Assembly (NCBI RefSeq): GCF_018320785.1
Contig: NC_054884.1
Span: 23,933,667 to 23,997,666 of the forward strand
Length of the DNA stretch: 64,000 bases
Source of the DNA: Cheilinus undulatus
Lineage: Eukaryota; Chordata; Actinopteri; Labriformes; Labridae
Direction: 5' to 3'
The position numbers were made by a program, and so were the translations under genes. Numbering within the stretch: the stretch's first letter is position 1; each line of letters opens with the position of its first letter. This document shows positions 37,770 to 48,451 of this stretch, piece by piece. The notes below the pieces were generated by a model, which searched no databases, was not told the DNA's origin, and was given only the letters and a program-made list of their open reading frames with translations.

Positions 37770-38370
37770 TCATAAACAAATTCTGGCCATTGCGTTCATA
37801 AAACATCCACATTTAAAACATCAAAGACTAAACAACAAATAAATATATAGAACAGAAAAAAATGTTAGAGGTCTAATCCAGGATTAAAATATGTATAGAC
37901 CCATTTTAGAAGTAGATACACAAACATAGGCTTGTTTACTTTCATTTGCTTAAGCTAAAGTTGACATAGCTATGCTAGTTGGATATTTAATGTTACTATA
38001 TAAATTAATGTAGCAACATTAGCTTTAGCAAATATAGGTAAACTTACGTTATCTCCATTAGCTATGTAGCTAACATGGCTACATTAGCTTAAGAATTTGT
38101 AGCATAAGGTAATGTAGCCAACGTAGCTTTGTTAGCTTCAGCTACATTGCTATTTTACTTTAATATAATATGGGTTTATAAGATTGGCAAAACTGTACTG
38201 TGTATAAAGTCTTAAGCTACATTACTTAAAAGCTTAAATAGCTTCATGATTTTAGCATTAACAACGTTAGCCGTGATAAACGTTTTCATGAAGGAAAGTT
38301 TTTTTTCTGTAAGCAGAATTTAAGTTTGCTTTATTCAATGTTTTGTGATCAGGTTTTGCAAGTATCCTGA
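37770..38370 (+). repeat. TAGCTA-rich dispersed repeat, copy 2
   Basis: Starts with CCTTTATTCATAAACAAA, runs through GGTCTAATCCAGGATT, AGAAGTAGATACACAAACAT and a tract of GTAGC/TAGCTA variants, and ends with TGTTTTGTGATCAGGTTTTG. This is the most complete copy of the family shared with 28860-29440, 43913-44050 and 47560-47770. Confidence 0.7.
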
Positions 38371-38677
38371 CCCTCGTCTTAACCCTAATGTTATTTTATT
38401 TTGAAAACTTTAAGGTTTTTTTCCCCTTCCTGATGGAGGCGGCAACTCACAGTAGTGGTCTGCACGAGGAGGCGTCTGAGAGCAATGGCCGGCAGTCAGA
38501 CTGTTGTGGAAAATGCCCTTTGTACACTTCAAGTGAACATTTTCAAAACAGAATATTTTCTGCTTCAACATATTCATAATTACACAGTTTCATATTGCTA
38601 ATATACATGGTTAGGTTTAGGCAAGAACACAACTTTTTAAGGTTTTGGGACAAGAAAAGCTGGTTATTAGGATTTAA

Positions 38678-39513
38678 AGTAGGGGTATTATGCCTTTTTT
38701 CAAGGCTTTACACCATCTCTCTGATACCCACGCAGTAGCTTCACATGGTTTACAGCTCAAAAAACTCCTGTTTCTCACACTGGCGTCCTGAAAAACCCTT
38801 ATTTTAACCTCCGCCTGAAACACTCCGTTTTCGCTGCTGTCTATTTAACACCCCCCACTCCACGGACCTGCTTTCCTCTGATTGGCCGATTTTCAGGTGG
38901 CTGGCCAGCGGCCGGACTCAACATAGATATCTATAACAAAGGCTAGATGTCTCGTCTGCGCTGCCGGCCGTTATTATAGATATCAATGGGACTCAATGTT
39001 TTGTGCCCGCCCCTTCCAATGTGGCTGATGTTGTTATGCTACTAGTTGAAAACCAGTCCGACTGAGTAAAATATGGCGAATTTTGATATACATCTGTATG
39101 TGTTAGACCCGGAGTCTGACCCTGATAGTTTGGAAAGAGGGGGGAAGAAAACCAGCAGCAGCAAAGGATAGAGCAGGACGTATCTGTTTGTGAAGTGTTT
39201 AATTACTGTGTTGCTAAACGGCTAAATGGCTAAAAGGCCTTGTGGGGGCGGTCTGTTCCGCTTTGTCGGCAGTATGGACGAACCAGTCAGGAGATCCTAT
39301 TGCGATGACCTCATCAGTTCGCTCCATCGAAATCGGGAGAATCTCAGAGAGATTTTCAATGAACCGTTTTCATCAGTTTACACGCTAATTTCAAGATTGC
39401 TGCAGCATATGTTTATCTTGCGGTTTGAAAATTTGCATACGTGGAGTATGGACACCCAACATTGTGACTTTATATTTATGTTTTAAAAACCAGAAAAGTA
39501 TAATACTCCCTCT
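38678..39513. mobile_element. TTAA-flanked DNA transposon (Kolobok- or piggyBac-like), nonautonomous
   Basis: An 836-bp element bounded by TTAA on both sides (38674-38677 and 39514-39517). The terminal inverted repeats are AGTAGGGGTATTATGC and, inverted, AGAGGGAGTATTATAC. TTAA duplication is the mark of piggyBac and Kolobok; which one cannot be decided from the ends alone. The interior is less AT-rich than its surroundings. It holds an 86-codon plus-strand frame (39226-39486) with no recognised domain and a CCTCTGATTGGCCG CCAAT-type motif at about 38875. Confidence 0.75.
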
Positions 39514-40204
39514 TTAAGTTCCCTCTTGACTTTCGCAGCCAATCACAACCAGGGGAGGCAGAGCAATATAAGAAATGATCATAACACTAGTGACCCCTTT
39601 GCCAACTTCAGTGTCTCTTTCAAATATTGCCTCTTCTGCATTAAAAAAGGGTATGTGTCAACAAATACTTAAAGAGTTGCTTACAAGCCATTAGGTGTCA
39701 TCCAGCTGCTATGTCAACTCTATATACACAGCTTTTGATTGTTCCCCATCCGCCCAAGACCACCCCCGCCCCCCTTCCCAAAACAACTTTATACAAACCA
39801 ATAAAACTTCACAACAATTCACCATCAACACAAAGGTCACATAAAGTTCCATCATTATGTCCATCCATGAAAACAAAAAGCTCACAACCCATTTGTTGTT
39901 GGCGTTATTACACAGACATTCTCACACCCACGCACACACATATATACACACTCTCTGACACACACTCACATGCACTCAAAAACTTTATGTACACACAAAA
40001 AACATTCCCATGGGATGAAGGACAGGTAGCACTTGCAGGCAAGTGCAGGTGTATCTATTGCATCACGGCTCATCACATCCCTCCATTTCCGATCAGACGG
40101 ATAGTGTCGTCATGGTAACAGTATTGAAGGATCAAACGCAAAGGAGGTGAAGAATCTGTTAGTGTATATGAAGCAGGGTTGGGGTTTTTTGGAGTGTCCA
40201 GTGT
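39514..40204 (-). other. mta3: Region downstream of the mta3 long-isoform stop, probably 3' UTR in part
   Basis: Follows the mta3 stop codon on the minus strand. It has no competing gene and contains CA-rich sequence around 39915-39970. No AATAAA was seen on the minus strand within the first several hundred bases, so the end of this transcript is undefined. Confidence 0.35.
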
Positions 40205-40376
40205 TCAGTCGTGGATGACGATGGGGCCTCGCATCCTCAAGCTGGGGTGAGGGTGTGGAGGAGCAAGGACGAGCCCCTGAGGTGGGCCCTGGGAGACCCT
40301 GCGCAGGGTGATTTGCTCGCAGGGCTGCCGGCAGGCGTGCCTCAGCTGGGAGCGGGACAGCAACCGTCTGGCCCTC
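40205..40376 (-). CDS. mta3: mta3 terminal exon of the long isoform
   Basis: After a C-rich tract and acceptor CCCTGCAG this exon starts with G, completing an AG|G arginine left by the exon at 49783-49901, and ends in a stop at 40205-40207. It encodes 56 residues opening RARRLLSRSQ, the counterpart of KIRKLLSSSE of MTA1, and closing PIVIHD, the counterpart of the C-terminal PIVIED of MTA1 and PIVLED of MTA2. Between them the region equivalent to the KRAARRPYKP second RBBP4/7-binding motif reads LRHACRQPCE, so the key basic residues are largely replaced. A Pro/His-rich linker follows. Frame continuity across a 9.4-kb intron plus both family anchors make the assignment strong. Expression of this form is inferred. 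Confidence 0.85.
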
Positions 40377-40639
40377 CTGCAGGGGGATGGGGTTGGGGGG
40401 ATGAGACAGGACATAAGTGCAGAAGAACATACAGTACATTGAAACAAAGACAATACTAGGGGAGTCCCCAGGTTACTTAACTCATTAGTAATGGCTAGAT
40501 ACAAATTTTTAACTAGTTTAAAGTTTAAACTTTCAGAAAACAGTAAAAAATGAGCATTACTTATTCAACATTATTATTGTCTTATGGCCTGTCTCACTAG
40601 TCTCCTTCTTGCAAAGAGTTTTTTTTTTTTTTTTTTTTG

Positions 40640-40732
40640 CTCTTTTTTCTGTTAAAGGCCACATATGTTGACCGTGACTTATTTGTAAGTCATGGTCAAT
40701 GACTGGGGGGTGAATACTATTTATAGGCACTG
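40640..40732. mobile_element. Solo right end of a Tc1-like element
   Basis: GGGGGGTGAATACTATTTAT followed by AGGCACTG and then TA is the reverse of the CAGTGCCTATAA terminus seen at 32635. It is preceded by a T-rich run (40618-40638). No matching left end lies nearby, so it is a fragment or solo end within an mta3 intron. Confidence 0.65.
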
Positions 40733-40899
40733 TATACTCTTGTATGTCTTAATTTGAAATATTAATCTCCCAGAAAACTGTAAAAATGGAAACTTTGACT
40801 TCAGAAATTATCCATTGCAAGTCAAATTAATCTGTTTGTTTCCCCACACTTATACAGTTGGCTTTAAATGTCAACCTTATTTTTTATCTGTATATTTTC

Positions 40900-41445
40900 A
40901 TTGCCCTAATCTGGAATTTATTGCCCCTTTTTACATATATTTGCCACTTCTTATCCATTTCTGCTGCTTTCAGCCCATTTTTACCACATCTTTTAGCCAC
41001 TTTTGCCCATTTTTGCCCATTTTTCCCGGTTTTTCCCCTTTTTCATCAGTTTTAGCCACTTTTATCAAGCTTTTATTTATTTTTTATTTTTTTGCAATTT
41101 CCCCCCCTTTTTTTGGCCACTTTTTGTCCATTGCCCATCAGCTGCCTTTTGCCATTAAGTGCCACTTTCCCCAATGTTCCCACCTTTTTACAGCTTTTTT
41201 GCACATTTTAGTCACTTTTTAGTCACTTTTTACTCATTTTTACCACTTTTTGATCACCTGAAACTCAATTTTTTTGTGATTTTGAACACATTTTTGCCAC
41301 TTTTCACCAAGTTTTGTCTATTGTATACCTATTTTGCCCCTTTTCACAATTCTTTTCCACTTTTTTTGGTGCCTTTTGACCATTTTTGTCACCTTTCACT
41401 TACATTTATTGCCACTTGAACCCATTTTTGCCACTTTTCACCATT
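40900..41445. repeat. Degenerate pyrimidine-rich tandem repeat (GCCACTTTTTGCCATTTTTG-like)
   Basis: Many imperfect units built from GCCACTTTT, GCCCATTTTT and CACCATTTT words run head to tail for about 540 bp. It produces long Phe/Leu/Pro/His-rich open frames on the plus strand that are artefacts of the composition. Confidence 0.8.
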
Positions 41446-43550
41446 TAGATTGTGGCTCTTACAAAGGCATTTTTCAACAATTTGGCTCTTTGGTTGCACA
41501 GGGTTGAGTAACACTGCTATACACGGTCCAAGCAGTTTTCTTATTCTCCATTGCCCCTCCCATGAGACAGGACCCCAGTAAGCTTTCCCCTTTTTCTCCC
41601 CTTGTGGGCAGTCTTGGCTAAGTTAGCAGACTGGTTGCAGTAACATTACATCGGCCAGAGGCATAAGGATGAGACATTAAATTTGTAATTTCTCTCTCAA
41701 CAGGAAGGCAAAAACTAATGATCCTATTAAAGCTGACTCTTTGCATGAAAAGTGCATGTTTCACTGACGAGACTCAAGCTGTTAATTAAAGCTTCAAGCT
41801 TCATAATACAAGATTAAATGTGTCTGACACTTAAACAACACAGCTGGACATTAATTTGAAGCTTCACAATGTCCTCTTCAGGTTTTAGGAAGTTACAGCA
41901 GCTATAGCCTTTAGGGAGTGTTTGTCATAATAAATTATTTACACATAGCTGAACACAGGCTTGATGCCCTCACTGCCACAACACACATCTCATTACTGCA
42001 GCCACCTATGGGCTCCTCTCATTAAGTGTGCATGCTGCAGTGTGGCAGCAGCCTGCAGTAAGAGGAGGTGAAGCTATAGCTTTGGGTTTTTGGCTTTATG
42101 AGATGGGTTTTTTTGTCTGATTTACTTGTGAATCACTTTTTTATTGTAAAGATATGGTCAAACTTAAACTCCAACTTTTGATTGTGCTTTTACTTTCTAT
42201 TAAGAAAACTGTTGTGTTGTGCTTCTAGTAAATGAAGCATTCAGAATGTACAGGTAAGAAAGCCATTTAAAGAAGAAAGTACTGTTTATGGGAAAGTAGC
42301 TGGGGATCTTTCCTGCAAACTGCAATTACAAAGAACCATATTAGTTTCTTCATTTAGGAGAAAAGCAGAGCTCAACATTCCCACAGTAGATTCACTTAAA
42401 CATATCTCAGTGATGAGGCAGAGTAGAGGCGATGCTCTGGCTCATTTAAAAGGGCTTGTTGGTGAGGTTCAGACTGCAGCGAGCTTTATTCTGTGGCAGG
42501 AAGTATCTTTAACAGCCCGCAGCAACCGAAGGCAGTGAACCAATGACCGAGGGGCACACTCACAAATGTTGGACACGGCACTAATGGAATTCACTCAGAG
42601 ACGAATGCGAAAAAACATAACCACAATGAATGGCTGATTGTTCTCAGCTCCCTGAAGGCGGTGCAGAAAAACACTGAGATTTAATGCAAAGTCAAGCCTT
42701 CATGACATGCTCCCTTTTTCTTTTTCAGCAGCCATTGATGTTTTTTCTTAATGTGAAGAGAAAAAAAGCACTCCAGTCTTTCTTTAGATCCCTACTGGTG
42801 ATAAAATCGTCTCTCATGACGACCCTGTGAACATTATGTGACCGAGCAAATACAGTACTCAGTGGCGCACGCCTATCTCTACAGCACAAAAAGCCCTGAT
42901 ATAGATTATTACTCCACATGACGCACTTATTGAGGCAGAATGTAAACCGGAGCAGAGCTGAGCAGATTTGGCTCTGGTTGCACATTATCTAAAGCTCTGC
43001 TGTTTGTCTGTTCAGCTTGCCGTAGTGAGGTGCAGAGCAAACATGCTAATCCACACTCAAACATATCACACTGCCTCTTAACATTTCTGTCACTTTCTCT
43101 TGTTCTGTTTCCTAATTTCTGGTGCTTTTATTCATGTCCAATTCTTTCTGTTAAGTAGTGGGAGTATGAATCTGACCCTATACTTACATCAGAGTACTTC
43201 ATATGTGTCATAACATGTATGCTGCAATTTCCTGGGACCAAATTGCACTTGCTTTTATCAGAAACCAATGAAAACCATTAGTCCACTACCTTAATGCACT
43301 TCTCTTTCCTATATAAAACTTGCTCTCTCTATAGCATATTGTTGCCATTGTAGACTTGACATGGGTTTGGCATGTCATATTGTTGCTGTGGAAACGCTGG
43401 ATGTTAAGTCAAAGAACGCTACATAAATTAACTTGAACTGCTACTTAGAGCATCCTATGCTGCATACATGCTGTGTTGCTTAATACATAATCCTGTACCC
43501 CCACCCCCTGACCCCATGAAATGGGGCACCTTAAGACATTTCCAATTTGA
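41446..43550. other. mta3 intron, no recognised features
   Basis: Intronic for the long mta3 isoform. No exon, RNA gene or complete transposon was identified. Confidence 0.45.
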
Positions 43551-43554
43551 AGAG

Positions 43555-43620
43555 AAGGGCTTTAGTAAGAGAGGTGACCAAGAACCCGATGGTCACTCTG
43601 GGGGTCGTGGCCTTTCATGT
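43555..43620 (+). mobile_element. Short Tc1-like transposase fragment
   Basis: AGTAAGAGAGGTGACCAAGA followed by ACCCGATGGTCACTCTGG encodes VREVTKNPMVTL-like sequence. It matches the same part of the transposase at 56555-56597 (REVSKNLMVIL). The surrounding sequence is unrelated. Confidence 0.6.
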
Positions 43621-43912
43621 GTCTAGCCTTTTTGTCTAGCCACACTTTGAAAGTCCTAGCATGGTACTACAGAGTCCAAAATTACTGGCCCAACAGTTAA
43701 GTTCAGTGGGCCAGCATACCACACCAGCTTTACAAGTAAAGACTAATTCCATTTCAAGGAGAGGGGTGACTTCCATGAGCCCCACTGTAGGCTGAGCACC
43801 AGAAAGTTTTCCCCTTTTCACTCAACTGAGACGCCATCTGTTTCAGAAAGGAAGTGCCATGATTTGCAGGTATAAAATATTTCCAGTTTTAGATTGAAAA
43901 AGAAAAAAAAAA

Positions 43913-44050
43913 TTTATTCATAAACAAAGTCTAGCAGTTATATCCATGAAATAACCACATTGCAAACATTTCAGGTTAAACAAAATTTAAAAGTAAAAAG
44001 GATCTAACCTAGGATTAAATTGTGTATAAACCTGTTTTAGAAGTAGTTAA
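43913..44050 (+). repeat. TAGCTA-family dispersed repeat, 5' part only
   Basis: TTTATTCATAAACAAAGTCT, GGATCTAACCTAGGATT and GTTTTAGAAGTAGTTAAA correspond in order to the left part of the copy at 37770. The TAGCTA tract itself is missing. Confidence 0.6.
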
Positions 44051-44975
44051 AGCATTGGTTCCCAATCTTTTTTCTATTGAGTCCCCCATTCACATATCTA
44101 AAAAGAGCTGCCCCCCCAAGGACCCACAAGGAAAAAGTGGCATATTTCTGTCAAAAATACACATTAATCTAAATAGTTTTTATCGTTTAAAGCCCAACAC
44201 AATCGCCCAAACCACAAGTATTATTAGCAAAAGACCTTGGTATGAACCATTCATATGGATTTTATCAGGATATTGGGTAGTCTAGGTGAACATAATTTAA
44301 CAACATCAGGGCAGACATGCCATCACAACCCCCCTGAAATCTGGCATATCTAAAACCCCTCTGTTTCAGCTCTTCTCAGAACAAACCGTTTCTGTGTCTG
44401 TGACTTTAAATGTTAATGAGCTGTCTGACTCCACCCCTGACCACATCCCTCTCAGGAAATAAATGTGGCACTCCTGATGTTACAATGTTACAGACACTTT
44501 TATCCAAAGTTTAGGACCTGACCGGGATCTGAACCATCAATCTCCCAGACCACAGCCTGCATCTCAGCTGGAAGCTGAGAGGAAGACCAGTAGAGGAGGG
44601 TGGAACTTTCCACCAAGTGGGGAGGGCCAACCAAATCTGGGGGCGGGTGCTCACTCCCCACGTGAGGCCATGGGGGTAAAAATTGAGAATGGCTTGTTTC
44701 AGCACACATTTTCTAAAAGGTGGAGAAAGAGAGGGTGGAAGGGAATGGATTTTTCTGGTACTTGAGGGGATTGTGGACAGGCCAGGGGCACATTTTTTAT
44801 GTGTATGTAATATGTCCCCTTTAATGGAATAATCTGATTTTATTTTGAAAGTTTTAGCATCTGGTCCTAATCTGACAGAGACAGTGTCTCAGATGAACAG
44901 TGAATCATCAGAGTACGGTCTGCAGCCAGAACCATCTCAAAATTATTAAAAACAATGTTGGGGATTTCAATAATA
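44051..44975. other. mta3 intron with unclassified repeat-like sequence
   Basis: GGTTCCCAATCTTTTTTCTA at 44056 and ACACTTTTATCCAAAG at 44493 look like pieces of known fish repeats. GCCACGTGAGG-type sequence lies at 44650-44670. No ends could be defined. Confidence 0.35.
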
Positions 44976-44976
44976 G

Positions 44977-45567
44977 GCCTTTCAGACCGGCAGGGCTCCG
45001 TGCCAGTTCCGGCTCTTGAATCTAAATTTGAACTGGCCAGCACGTTCAAACCAGGAAAAAAAAAAAGAAAAAAAAAAGTTGGTTCTCAGCTGGAACCAAA
45101 AACAGTTGGTTCTTTCTTGGGAACCATGATATCATCAGTGGGCATATCACATTCTAGGTTATGAAGATGGGAAGAAAAAAAAGAAAAAGTGGTTTGCTGG
45201 GGAGACAAAATGTTTAGTTGTGATCTGGGCATTGACAGAATTCCAGGTGAAGCTGGAGAGTAGTACAAGGAAGAGCACGTTATATGCCGAACTTGGAAGA
45301 GACGGCAAAGGCTGAGTTCACCTGAACACCAGACCAAATCATTGATTTACTCAAGAAACTGAAGAAGGAATACTGGGACTGCATGAAAGACTTGGGCAAA
45401 AGTGGAGCAGGACGTGATAATACATGTCCATCATGTCCCCCCACTTTGGTTCTGCTTAACTGGTGTGAACACGGGCTAGTTCGCCTGAAAGCACCAAGGT
45501 TCTGAGTCTCCAGAATGGAACCAGTGCCAGAACCAGAACCAGAACCTTGTCTGTCTGAAAACACCCT
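44977..45567. mobile_element. Probable nonautonomous DNA transposon
   Basis: The left end GGCCTTTCAGACCGGCAGGG and, inverted, the right end GGTGTTTTCAGACAGACAAGG resemble each other. Both continue into GTGCCAGTTCCGG and CAGTGCCAGAACC words. This matches the TTCAGACAGGCA..GGTTC terminus style of a fish DNA element family. The target duplication is unclear, so the superfamily is left open. Confidence 0.5.
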
Positions 45568-46910
45568 AACTGACTGGTAATTCTGGTGCTGACTACCAAG
45601 GGACCTTTAGCCTGTAAATTGCACATATGCCTTGTTTGGTGCATGTCGTCTCTGATTTCTCCCCATGTTTCCTGTCTCTCTTTAGCTGTCCTTCCCGATA
45701 AAGGCAAAGCCCAGATAATAATCTGAATGCCTTTTGAGTAGCTTGCAGCACAAACCAGGAAGGTCACTTTTAACCGCTTTTCTCCCTCATAGCATGAATT
45801 CCTCAGTCATACAAAAAAAGGTGATAAAATTTTTAGTCAAATCATGGAGCACAGTTTTTATTAAAGGGGGCCTCAATTTCAAACAAAAAGTAAGCAGTAG
45901 AGGTCATCTTTTGTTATTTTTATTGGAATATAAATACTGTGTGTTGAACACTGAGGAATATAAGGAACTGCATAACCTCTATAATCTTAATCCTTAAGGT
46001 GACGAATTACCATAGGTTGCTATTAGTACAAAATTAGGCCCAGACAGTATTAAATGTGCTACTCTGAAAGTTTGATCAGTTTTCTTGTCGGTTTGTGACA
46101 GTAGATGCCACTCTCAGCAACATACATTAAAAATACAATTTCCGATCTCTTTCTGATTCTGCCTCTATTTGTCTCTCTTTCTTCCTTGAACAAGTAGAAT
46201 TGATTTTCCACTCCTCTCTGCTCTGTGACACGTCTTCATCAGGATGAGAGAGAGAGAGAGAAAAGAAGTGCAATAAAGAGGAGAAAATGAAACTTGGTAT
46301 CATCTCTCATTAGCAGCCTTTCAGAGCAAATCTATTAATGTCTTTTGTTCAGAACATCATTAAATTTCTCCACCAGGACCGGCAGTATTAAGTAACAGAG
46401 TTCAGTATTCAGTGTGATTCAGTCGCATTTAAACACACAAACGCAGCTATGCTGATGGTGGTTGTAAGTGACTGATCCATACGGGTGCAGCCATGGTTAA
46501 TGTTGTAATGATATTTCCACTCGAGGCCCGGCGGTGCCTGGCTCCTCGCGGGTCCATCTACACCAGTTAGCAGCTCTAATTTTAGCCCCAATGATCAGAG
46601 GGCGGCTGTGACGGCTGGGTGCCATGGCTCATTTAGACATGAGCTTAATGGAAGAACATCTTTCTCTCTCACATACAGACACGCAAACAGTAACTCATTA
46701 CATGCGAATAAGTGTTTGAAAGCATGTGTATTTATGAATTTTTGTTGTTTATTTAAAAGTGGAATTAAATTAGATCTAAAAATGAGTAAAGAAAAAAGAC
46801 CAGGAGTGTTTGACAGAGCTGTCTCGGTTTTGATTGAATAAAGGCCTAGTGATTAAAAATGTCTCTTTTTAAAGGCAAGGATGACAGGGGTGTTATTCAT
46901 CCTGAGGAGA
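45568..46910. other. mta3 intron with a dispersed repeat tail
   Basis: 45660-45710 nearly duplicates 13797-13846 (CTGTCTCTCTTTAGCTGTCC..ATAAAGGC). A short GA repeat lies at 46245-46262. No exon recognised. Confidence 0.45.
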
Positions 46911-46915
46911 ACATT

Positions 46916-46965
46916 CATCCATCCATCCATTGTCTATACCACTTATACCGTTGGGGGTCGGGATG
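46916..46965 (-). repeat. 3' end of an L2/CR1-type LINE
   Basis: CATCCATCCATCCATTGTCT followed by ATACCACTTATACCGTTGGG and GTCGGG is the reverse complement of the fish LINE 3' tail that ends in ATGG repeats. Only the last ~50 bp remain. Confidence 0.55.
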
Positions 46966-47925
46966 AAGGGAAAACAGGCTTTATTCATCAAGGCATACAT
47001 GGACATTAAATTCTAAAATTCATGAATTGAGGTGTTTTCAGTACTATGCAGAACATTTAGGCATATTCTGGCCAAAAAAATAGCTGATGTAAGGCCTTAA
47101 TGGCAAGCATGATGAACGAATATTGACACAACCCAGTCATGATCTGGATGTCCTTGCATATTACCAGGTGCATGGGAAAATAATGTATTGAAAAAAATAA
47201 CAAAGTCCACAACTTCAGGGATCAGTAAGGGGTGGATGTAGTGTGTTAGCATGGCCTAAGGTACTGTCCAGGCGGGTAGGAGGGTTGCCATGAACCCATT
47301 GTCGTGCTGTGGCTGTCCCAAGGGCCCAGAAACAGCCAGGAGAGGTCTGGCTGCAGACCGTACATCTCTGATGGCCTTTCCCACTGACTGTTGATCTGAG
47401 AGGCCATCTCTTTCAGAAGGGCAATACACGCTAAAACTTTCTAAATTCAGTCTAGGGTTAGGGTCAAGGTAACAGTTAGGATACCAAAAGTTAAAATTGA
47501 AAAACCTGATGTTTAATAAAGCTGAGTAAACAGTCTGCTTTCAGAAAAAAAAGCTTGTTTGCCATGAAACGCTAAAATGCAGCAAACATAGCTCATATAG
47601 CTCCATTAGCTCTAAAAGCTATGTAGATAATGTAGCTATGTAGCTCATGTAGATAAGGTAGCTAATGCAAAAGCTAAGCTCACAAAGCCACTATTTAAGC
47701 TACGTGGGTATGTTCTCTAGGTAGCTGTGTTAGCTTTAGCTATATTTGCTAAAGCTCATGCTCTAAAACTAACTTGCCGTAATCCTTAGGACTCTTCATC
47801 CCTAAAAACGATGCACATGACTGTACATAGATCAGAGACTGGCAACTTTGGTTACTAAGAGGGCCACATAACTGTTATTCTCACTAGCAGAGGGTCAAAT
47901 TGTTACAAACTGTGGAATACTCTCA
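46966..47925. other. mta3 intron with a TAGCTA-rich tract
   Basis: 47560-47770 consists of TAGCTATGTAGATAATGTAG-like words, the variable part of the dispersed family best seen at 37770-38370. Nothing else recognised. Confidence 0.5.
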
Positions 47926-48451
47926 GGGCCAGATCTACTAAGATCCTAATTTGCGTGTACTGATTTGCGTGCGCAATCTAGAATTTTGCAGTTGGGGTTG
48001 GACCGCGGTTTGCGGGTGATTTACTAAGAGTGAATACGCACATGACAAGAGGTGCAAACATGTTGGAGACACGCCTATTTAAATGAGAGTTCTGCGTGTT
48101 TCATGGTTTGCAGCATGAGAGCTGAACACGCAAAATGGAATTCAACCTTACAGAATTAGAGGAGTTGATGGATGAAGCCAACATACACTTAAATGAGCGA
48201 CAGCAAAGAAGCCCTCGGGGAGTCGGGGAGAAGAAAAAGAGTTTTTCCTGTTGGATTATGCTTCCTGGATTTGGGTGAAATCGTTTTGTTTTTGTATTTT
48301 TTTACCTGGTATACCACTAATTAGCGGTTGATCGCATAGTTTTTGTTTTTTGGGGGTTTTGCTGTGTGGATCTATTGTGGTTTTTTTCTGAGGAGATTGC
48401 AATTAGTTTGCACACGTTTTTATACACGCAAACCTTTAGTAGATCTGGCCC
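47926..48451. mobile_element. Harbinger-like nonautonomous element
   Basis: A 526-bp element with ends GGGCCAGATCTACTAAGATC and, inverted, GGGCCAGATCTACTAAAGGT. It is flanked by TCA on both sides (47923-47925 and 48452-48454), a 3-bp target duplication as in PIF/Harbinger. Subterminal TTTGCGTG words occur at both ends. Inside, a short plus-strand frame from 48135 (MEFNLTELEELMDEANIHLN) looks like the first residues of the Myb/trihelix-type accessory protein of Harbinger elements, then the frame is lost. Confidence 0.8.

Noticed and set aside
39711-40118. 135-codon plus-strand frame
   Set aside because: CA-rich sequence gives a Thr/His/Pro-rich frame; antisense to the probable mta3 3' UTR.
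40815-41419. Phe/Leu/His/Pro-rich frames of up to 135 codons resembling membrane proteins
   Set aside because: They come from a T/C-rich degenerate tandem repeat; hydrophobicity is a result of composition.
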